Of a stretch of DNA of 39,808 nt, positions 34,355 through 39,808 are shown in pieces. The number at the start of each line of letters is the position of its first letter. Position 1 is the first letter of the stretch. The stretch is from Thermodesulfovibrio yellowstonii (GTDB lineage Bacteria > Nitrospirota > Thermodesulfovibrionia > Thermodesulfovibrionales > Dissulfurispiraceae). The stretch is taken from assembly GCA_020724365.1 (NCBI GenBank), contig DYHD01000013.1, positions 1 to 39,808 of the forward strand, read 5' to 3'. Below the pieces are notes generated by a model that saw only the letters and a list, made by a program, of their open reading frames with translations, ran no database searches and was not told the origin of the DNA. The translations under genes were made by a program, and so were the position numbers.

Positions 34355-35539
34355 TTATTTTAACCTCATGTTAAGCACCTTTTTTATTCCCTGACACGCC
34401 TGTTTAATCCTGTGTTCATTCTCAACAAGAGCAAACCTGACATATTCATCCCCGCCTTCTCCGAAACCAATGCCAGGCGACACAGCAATCCCAGCCTCAG
34501 CAATCAAATATTTACAAAATTCTAAAGAACCCATCTTTTTAAACTCTTCTGGAATCTCAGCCCACACAAACATTGTTCCCTTTGGTGGTTCAACATGCCA
34601 GCCTGCACGGCTAAGCCCCTTTATCAAAACATCTCTGCGAGACTCATAGACATCTCTGAATTTTGCGACACAATCTTGCGGGCCTCTGAGAGCGACTATG
34701 GCAGCAATCTGAATGGGTTGAAACATACCATAATCAAGGTAGCTTTTAATCTTTATCAAAGCTCCGACAATATCCTTATTGCCAACACAAAAGCCCACCC
34801 TCCAACCAGCCATTGAATAGCTTTTTGTCAGCGAAAAGAATTCCACTCCGATATCTTTTGCACCAGGCACCTCAAGAAAACTCGGTGCTTTATATCCATC
34901 ATAAACAAGGTCTGCATAGGCAAAATCATGCAGGACTATAATATTATTTTCTTTAGCAAAATCAACCACTTTTTTGAAAAAATCAAGACCATCAACAACC
35001 ATAGTGGTAGGATTGTGAGGGAAATTTATAATCAGCATCTTTGGCCTTGGCCATGTTTTTTTATATGTCTTTTCCATTTCCGCAAAAAAATCTATGCCTT
35101 TTCCAATAGGGATAGAGGTTACCTCACCACCTGCTATTATTATGCTGTAAGGGTGAATGGGATATGCAGGGGTAGGTGTCATTACCACATCTCCGGGCTG
35201 GATTGTTGCTAATGCAAGATGAGATAAGCCTTCTTTTGAGCCTATTGTTGCAACAGCCTCTAATTCTGGATCCAAGTCCACATTAAATCTTCTTTTATAC
35301 CACTCACAGATCGCCATTCTTAGGTGGGTTATGCCCTTAGAAGCTGAATATCTATGATTGCGTGGATTTTTGGCAGCCTCGCATAATTTATCTATAACAT
35401 GCTTGGGGGCTGGCATGTCTGGATTCCCCATGCCAAGGTCTATAATATCCTCCCCTCTTCTTCTATATTCCATCTTCAGATTATTAACTATCGCAAAGAC
35501 ATAAGGTGGAAGTCTCTTTATTCTCTGGAACTCAAACAT
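34355..35539 (-). CDS. alaC: AlaC-type aminotransferase
   Basis: The 394-residue PLP enzyme belongs to the class I aminotransferases and matches the AlaC group, which interconverts alanine/pyruvate and glutamate/2-oxoglutarate. Motifs include [35 protein letters not shown], and the PLP-lysine motif [15 protein letters not shown] (Lys near 238). GAAGGGGG precedes ATG 35539. It is related to dapL at 13.1 kb. In several Gram-negative lineages this gene lies beside hom, and here a restriction/RAYT island separates them. Confidence 0.85.
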   Translation of the reverse strand: MFEFQRIKRLPPYVFAIVNNLKMEYRRRGEDIIDLGMGNPDMPAPKHVIDKLCEAAKNPRNHRYSASKGITHLRMAICEWYKRRFNVDLDPELEAVATIGSKEGLSHLALATIQPGDVVMTPTPAYPIHPYSIIIAGGEVTSIPIGKGIDFFAEMEKTYKKTWPRPKMLIINFPHNPTTMVVDGLDFFKKVVDFAKENNIIVLHDFAYADLVYDGYKAPSFLEVPGAKDIGVEFFSLTKSYSMAGWRVGFCVGNKDIVGALIKIKSYLDYGMFQPIQIAAIVALRGPQDCVAKFRDVYESRRDVLIKGLSRAGWHVEPPKGTMFVWAEIPEEFKKMGSLEFCKYLIAEAGIAVSPGIGFGEGGDEYVRFALVENEHRIKQACQGIKKVLNMRLK

Positions 35540-35638
35540 TTACACTACCCCCTTCATTATCATAAATTTAATTAAAAATTATAACATTTTTATTGCCTTA
35601 TTAAACTGGAAAATGCATCTGGCTTCAAGTATAATAGG

Positions 35639-35784
35639 CATAGTCGCCTGTCTAAAAACTCGCATGTTGTCATTGTCCGGCTTGACCGGACAATCCAGAA
35701 CCTATTGAAAAGACTGGATTCCCCGATCAAGTCGGGGAATGACAGTCGAGTGAAATCATAGTTTTTAGACAAGCTCATAGTCGC
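35639..35784. repeat. Family D inverted-repeat element with 9-bp flanking direct repeats
   Basis: TGTCTAAAAACT near 35649 and AGTTTTTAGACA near 35760-35771 form a 12-bp inverted repeat around hairpins (TTGTCCGG...CCGGACAA; TTCCCCGA...TCGGGGAA). CATAGTCGC occurs at 35639-35647 and again at 35776-35784, as expected for a target-site duplication. It occupies part of the 440-base gap between alaC and lipA. I see nothing else in 35785-35978. Confidence 0.75.
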
Positions 35785-35978
35785 TCGAAAACCATTTGTC
35801 CTGAAACAACTTTATACATAAATAAATAGCCACATTCTTTGCCTATTCCTTGATTAAGCCTTTTCATGCAAAACAGATTATGCGAATTGCGGCATTGCAT
35901 AGAGATTATTTTGCCCAATACAAAAGGGGTTGAGGGTATTCACGCCTATTAAACATATTTTTCAACTGCATTTTTGGG

Positions 35979-36818
35979 TTAACTTGAATTATATGCCTCA
36001 TGTGCATTCATAGAACTTCTGACAAGCGGGCCTGAGGCAACATAATCAAAACCTATTGAAAGGGCTATTTTCTTAAGCCTTTCAAACTCAGATGGTTTTA
36101 TATACCTCTGCACAGGAATGTTATTCTTAAAAGGTCTAAGATATTGACCTATTGTGATAAAATTGCAGCCGCAATCTTTCAAATCATGTAGAGCCTCTAT
36201 AACCTCATCAAATGTCTCGCCAAAACCAAGCATTATCCCTGATTTTATCTTAATATTATCAGATATTTTTGCTGCTTCGTTTAAAATTTTCAGAGATCTT
36301 TGATAATCTGCCTGAGGTCTTATAAGTGGATAAAGCCTCTTAACTGTCTCTATATTGTGATTGAACACATCTGGAACTGCGGAGAGGACGACTCTAAGAG
36401 CCTCAACATCCCCTAAAAAATCTGGGGTAAGCACCTCAATCTTAACATCAGGAAGTCTGGTTTTAATAGTTTTGATAGTATTTGCAAAATGTGAAGCCCC
36501 GCCATCATCAAGGTCGTCCCGACAGACTGAAGTGATAACGATATACTTTAGCCCCATTTCTTGTGCTGCTTGGGCTATCCTTACAGGTTCTGCATCATCT
36601 ACACTCAAGGGATTCCCTGTCTTTACTGAGCAAAAAGCGCATTTGCGAGTGCATATATCACCTAAAATTAAGAAGGTTGCTGTCGGGACAGAAAAACAAT
36701 AGCTCTTATTCGGACACCTCGCCTCTTCACAAACTGAAAAAAGCGAGTGCTTCCTAAGAGTATTAGTTACAGGGCGAATCCCTGACAATCGTATCTTGAA
36801 CCATTCGGGCAAATTCAT
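35979..36818 (-). CDS. lipA: Lipoyl synthase
   Basis: LipA is a radical SAM enzyme that inserts two sulfurs into protein-bound octanoate. Both clusters are visible: C-x4-C-x5-C in CEEARCPNKSYC (auxiliary) and C-x3-C-x2-C in CTRKCAFC (SAM cluster). The C-terminal RSS motif is in GPLVRSSMNAHEAY. I start it at ATG 36818 (MNLPEWFKIRL), where homologues begin. The open frame extends 14 codons upstream to 36860 through sequence that reads like a repeat. The product has about 279 residues. No lipB or glycine-cleavage genes are adjacent. Confidence 0.93.
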   Translation of the reverse strand: MNLPEWFKIRLSGIRPVTNTLRKHSLFSVCEEARCPNKSYCFSVPTATFLILGDICTRKCAFCSVKTGNPLSVDDAEPVRIAQAAQEMGLKYIVITSVCRDDLDDGGASHFANTIKTIKTRLPDVKIEVLTPDFLGDVEALRVVLSAVPDVFNHNIETVKRLYPLIRPQADYQRSLKILNEAAKISDNIKIKSGIMLGFGETFDEVIEALHDLKDCGCNFITIGQYLRPFKNNIPVQRYIKPSEFERLKKIALSIGFDYVASGPLVRSSMNAHEAYNSS

Positions 36819-36865
36819 AGATAATAAAATACAGGAGTCTAAAGATAATATGCAATACAATAAAT

Positions 36866-37137
36866 CTAAATAGAGCGATTCTTATAAACAATCCCAGTAG
36901 GGGCGAGGCGGTGCCTCGCCTAATTGAAAATTCAAGATTCAAAATACCAGATACTTAAAAATGCTAAAGGTAGCCGCAGATATCTACCTGTGGATTCAAA
37001 ATTCAAAGTAGGACAGAGGCGTCTCGCCTGTCCTGAAAAATGACCCTTCGACAAGCTTTCGGCGTGAGCTCAGTCGAACGCTCAGGGTGATTGTCATGGT
37101 TTAGGCGTCTTATCAAGCAGGAATCGCTCAATTTAGG
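36866..37137. repeat. Family B element copy 2, large mosaic
   Basis: CTAAATAGAGCGATTCTT (36866-36883) and AAGCAGGAATCGCTCAATTTAG (ends 37137, shown as two parts AAGCAGGAATCG and CTCAATTTAG) form a near-perfect inverted repeat. The interior holds GGCGAGGC/GCCTCGCC (36902-36920), GGACAG...CTGTCC (37011-37033) and a 56-nt TTCGAC...GTCGAA module (37044-37099). Together these fill the gap between lipA and the heptosyltransferase. Confidence 0.8.
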
Positions 37138-37201
37138 ATAAAATTATATTGTACTAGAATTACAATGATACAATATCCTTAAAAGGTCATTAAATTGCTT
37201 T

Positions 37202-38257
37202 ATGATTAACGAAGCAACTATAAAAATAAGAAAAATACCTAAAAAAATACTAATTATAAAGCCGAGTTCTCTTGGGGATATAATACACAGTTTGCCTTTT
37301 CTAAATGCAATAAAAGCCCATTTTGAATCCTCTGAGATTCATTGGGTGATAGCAAAAGGATTGGAAAACCTACTTGAAACACACCCGATGATCAGAAAAT
37401 TAATACTTATCAACAAGGACGATTGGAAAAACCTAAGAAATGTTAAAAATACCTTTGCAGAATTATCCATGCTTTACACAGAACTCGGAAATGAATCATA
37501 TGACATAGTGATAGATCTTCAAGGACTTCTTAGAAGCGGTTTTCTAACTTTTGCTACAGGAGCCCCTCTTAGAATAGGCTTTAGTGAAGCACGAGAAGGC
37601 AGTATATTTTTTTATACCCATAAAATTAAAGGGGGGAAGGAGATACATGCCGTTGACAGATATCTAAAAATAGCATCGGCTATTGGGTGCAATGTTGAAG
37701 AAGTAATATTTCCAATGCCTTTAATACATGAAACAGAAAGCATAAGGGGCTTGAAAACACTAATAAAAGAATATGCTGTGATTGTTCCAGGCGCAAGATG
37801 GAAGACAAAACAATGGTTTCCTGAAAGATTTGCCCAACTTATAAGCCTTTTAAATATCAAAAGCATTATCATAGGAAGCAAATATGATGAAATGATTTCT
37901 GACTTTATAATCTCACATTCAGACGGCAAAGCTATATCTATAGCAGGCAAGACAACTCTCAATGAACTTATCCATTTAATTCGAGGAGCAAAAATGGTCA
38001 TAACAAATGACTCTGGACCTATGCATATAGCAGCAGCATGCGGCATCCCCATAATCGCTATATTCGGACCTACTAATCCAACAAGAACAGGTCCTTATGG
38101 AGGAAATCATATTATTATAAAATCAGACATCCCCTGTTCACCCTGCTACAAGAAAAAGTGTAAAAGCATGAAATGCTTAGATAGCATCTCAGTTGAACAT
38201 ATCTACCAAACGATGAAAAATAAGGGAGTTATTGGAGGAACAAATGAGATTAAATAA
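37202..38257 (+). CDS. Glycosyltransferase family 9 (heptosyltransferase)
   Basis: Members of this family (WaaC, WaaF, RfaQ) add heptose to LPS core. The 351-residue protein has the N-terminal PSSLGDIIHSLPFL, DIVIDLQGLLRSG, PGARWKTKQWFPERFA, and the donor-binding TNDSGPMHIAAACGIP and IFGPTNPTRTGPYG. The exact sugar position cannot be assigned, so no symbol is given. ATG 37202 lies downstream of the family B element. The 3' end overlaps cysK. It fits with lpxC as evidence for an LPS outer membrane. Confidence 0.9.
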   Translation: MINEATIKIRKIPKKILIIKPSSLGDIIHSLPFLNAIKAHFESSEIHWVIAKGLENLLETHPMIRKLILINKDDWKNLRNVKNTFAELSMLYTELGNESYDIVIDLQGLLRSGFLTFATGAPLRIGFSEAREGSIFFYTHKIKGGKEIHAVDRYLKIASAIGCNVEEVIFPMPLIHETESIRGLKTLIKEYAVIVPGARWKTKQWFPERFAQLISLLNIKSIIIGSKYDEMISDFIISHSDGKAISIAGKTTLNELIHLIRGAKMVITNDSGPMHIAAACGIPIIAIFGPTNPTRTGPYGGNHIIIKSDIPCSPCYKKKCKSMKCLDSISVEHIYQTMKNKGVIGGTNEIK

Positions 38258-39182
38258 AGATATTTTAAGCCTGATCGGAAAAACCCCTCTTGTAAAAATC
38301 AATTCTTTGGTCTCACGGGATGATGCCGAGGTCTGGGCAAAGCTCGAAGGATTTAATCCATGTGGCTCCATCAAAGATAGAATTGCCCTTGCTATGATTG
38401 AAGATGCAGAAAAGCAGGGCACATTAGAGCCAGGCGGGACAATAGTGGAGCCAACAAGCGGAAATACAGGAATTGGGCTTGCAATGGTATCAGCAGTTAA
38501 AGGTTATCATTTAATATTAACTATGTCTGAAACTATGTCTCTTGAGAGGAGACAACTACTACAGGCATTAGGTGCCGAGCTTATCCTGACATCAGGAGAA
38601 AAAGGCATGATGGGTGCTGTAGAGATGGCTACAAAAATTGCTATTGAGAACCCCAAGTTCTTTATGCCTCAGCAATTTGATAATCATGCAAATCCACAGA
38701 TTCACCGCACGACAACTGCTATAGAAATACTCGATGACCTTGGTGAAGTTCCGGATGCATTTATTGCCGGCGTCGGAACAGGTGGAACAATAACAGGGGT
38801 AGGCGAGGTCTTAAGAGAAAAAAAAACCGATATACTTATATTTGCAGTAGAGCCCGCAGGGTCTCCTGTATTATCTGGCGGTTTACCAGGAAAACACAAG
38901 ATTGCAGGAATCGGCGCTGGTTTTTACCCCGGCATCTTGAACACAAAAATCTATGATGAGATAATTCAGGTTACAGATGAAGACGCAGCTAAAACAGCGA
39001 GACTACTTGCTAAAAAAGAAGGCTTCCTTGTCGGCATCTCATCTGGTGCTGCAATGTGGGCAGCTCAGAAAGTTGCAGAAAGACTTAAAAAAGGTAAAAA
39101 AATCGTCGTTATCTTCCCCGACAGAGGAGATAGATATCTGAGCACAGGTTTATTTCAATTCGTAAAAAATGTCTCTGAATAA
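38244..39182 (+). CDS. cysK: Cysteine synthase (O-acetylserine sulfhydrylase)
   Basis: CysK makes cysteine from O-acetylserine and sulfide. The product (about 312 residues from ATG 38244) has the PLP lysine in CGSIKDRIAL (Lys44), EPTSGNTGIGLAM, TMSLERRQLL, GVGTGGTITG, and GISSGAAMWAA. A GGAGG lies just before the ATG. A TTG four codons earlier overlaps that site and is less likely. The gene overlaps the end of the heptosyltransferase by 14 bases, so the two are coupled. It could also be a cysM-like variant. Confidence 0.92.
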   Translation: MRLNKDILSLIGKTPLVKINSLVSRDDAEVWAKLEGFNPCGSIKDRIALAMIEDAEKQGTLEPGGTIVEPTSGNTGIGLAMVSAVKGYHLILTMSETMSLERRQLLQALGAELILTSGEKGMMGAVEMATKIAIENPKFFMPQQFDNHANPQIHRTTTAIEILDDLGEVPDAFIAGVGTGGTITGVGEVLREKKTDILIFAVEPAGSPVLSGGLPGKHKIAGIGAGFYPGILNTKIYDEIIQVTDEDAAKTARLLAKKEGFLVGISSGAAMWAAQKVAERLKKGKKIVVIFPDRGDRYLSTGLFQFVKNVSE

Positions 39183-39303
39183 TAAGATGGGCGCCTCACC
39201 TGCAGTAAGATCTAACCATTTTTGGACAGCCGACCTTTGCCTGTGCTATCGTGGCAGATAAGGAATGCCGTCCTACTAAAATTTATAATGTCTATCTCAA
39301 TTT

Positions 39304-39417
39304 CCGAAAAATAGAGATGGGACTCTACCAAAAGTTCCCTCTCCCTTGATGGGAGAGGGAGGGGGTGAGGGTGATTAGTAACCTGAAAGATTACCCCCCC
39401 CTAACTCTATTTTTCGG
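39304..39417. repeat. Family E inverted-repeat element
   Basis: CCGAAAAATAGAG (39304-39316) and CTCTATTTTTCGG (39405-39417) are a perfect 13-bp inverted repeat. Inside is the hairpin CCCTCTCCC/GGGAGAGGG, shared with hsdS. Just outside, at 39215-39275, lie loose GGACAG and GCCGTCCTAC fragments of the other repeat modules. This explains most of the 317-base gap between cysK and the ferredoxin gene. Confidence 0.8.
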
Positions 39418-39472
39418 TCAATTTGTGGATTAATAAGAAAATTTATGAAAGTTTGGTATAATAAAAATATAA

Positions 39473-39682
<210 letters not shown>

Positions 39683-39708
39683 TTCGAGAAAATCTTTTCT
39701 TATCATTT

Positions 39709-39734
39709 GGGGGCGGGATAAGTCCCGCCCCTAC
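39709..39734. repeat. REP-like palindrome
   Basis: GGGGGCGGGA and TCCCGCCCCTAC form a hairpin with an ATAAG-type centre. It is the same GGGGCGGG/CCCGCCCCTAC type as the REPs at 29.4, 29.6 and 32-33 kb. The rest of the interval to the window end shows no gene. Confidence 0.75.
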
Positions 39735-39808
39735 GAACATCTCCTTCAAATAATCCTTGATTTGTTATCTCACCCTGTTAGCACTAAAGTTAACCCCTGT
39801 TATGTTTG

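Overview
The window is about 40 kb of AT-rich bacterial chromosome. It encodes a Gram-negative envelope (lpxC, a family-9 heptosyltransferase), LL-diaminopimelate aminotransferase, twitching ATPases, an HD-GYP regulator and small [4Fe-4S] ferredoxins. This mix suggests a Nitrospirota (Thermodesulfovibrionia-like) or related deep-branching anaerobe. That placement is inference from gene content; no rRNA marker is present.

Layout. 0.2-6.1 kb: rpmB (minus), divergent from infB-rbfA-nrnA-mutL. 6.4-9.1 kb: two tandem PilT-type ATPases and a Mut7-C protein, facing a response regulator with an HD-GYP domain. 10.5-13 kb: a DUF3617 protein, tRNA-Ser(GCT), a lipoprotein, an HsdR_N-like protein and a small DUF3553-like protein. 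13.1-18.7 kb: dapL-folK-yjbQ, an RNase HI, a zinc alcohol dehydrogenase, a deoxyhypusine-synthase-like protein with a ferredoxin, and a metallophosphoesterase. 19.2-22.5 kb: a winged-helix regulator with a consensus promoter, a 26-residue Lys/Ala/Thr-rich histone-H1-like peptide, lpxC and tldD. 22.7-29 kb: ispA-dxs-nifU-nifS, with nifU frameshifted, then homoserine dehydrogenase.

29.1-34.3 kb is the most unusual part. It is a decayed type I restriction-modification operon (hsdM-hsdS-fic-hsdR on the minus strand) lying between the amino-acid genes hom and alaC. hsdM has a nonsense codon and an internal deletion. hsdR is reduced to three pieces joined at REP-like palindromes. fic is frameshifted one base before its catalytic motif. 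Two REP-associated tyrosine transposase (RAYT) genes sit in exact 580-bp tandem at the hsdM/hsdS junction, and each carries a REP doublet read in frame inside its own coding sequence. Only hsdS is still open. 34.3-39.7 kb: alaC, lipA, a heptosyltransferase, cysK and a ferredoxin.

A second theme is repeats. Intergenic gaps at about 6.1, 10.3, 13.0, 15.7, 18.8, 19.1, 35.7, 36.9 and 39.3 kb hold dispersed elements, most with terminal inverted repeats. Their interiors are built from interchangeable hairpin modules: GGACAGG/CCTGTCC, CGAGGC/GCCTCG, a 56-nt TTCGAC...GTCGAA module, and GGGGCGGG/CCCGCCCC REPs. The same modules also occur inside genes (RAYTs, hsdS, the hsdR remnant). This mosaic repeat system, together with its RAYT and its association with gene decay, is the best candidate here for something under-described.
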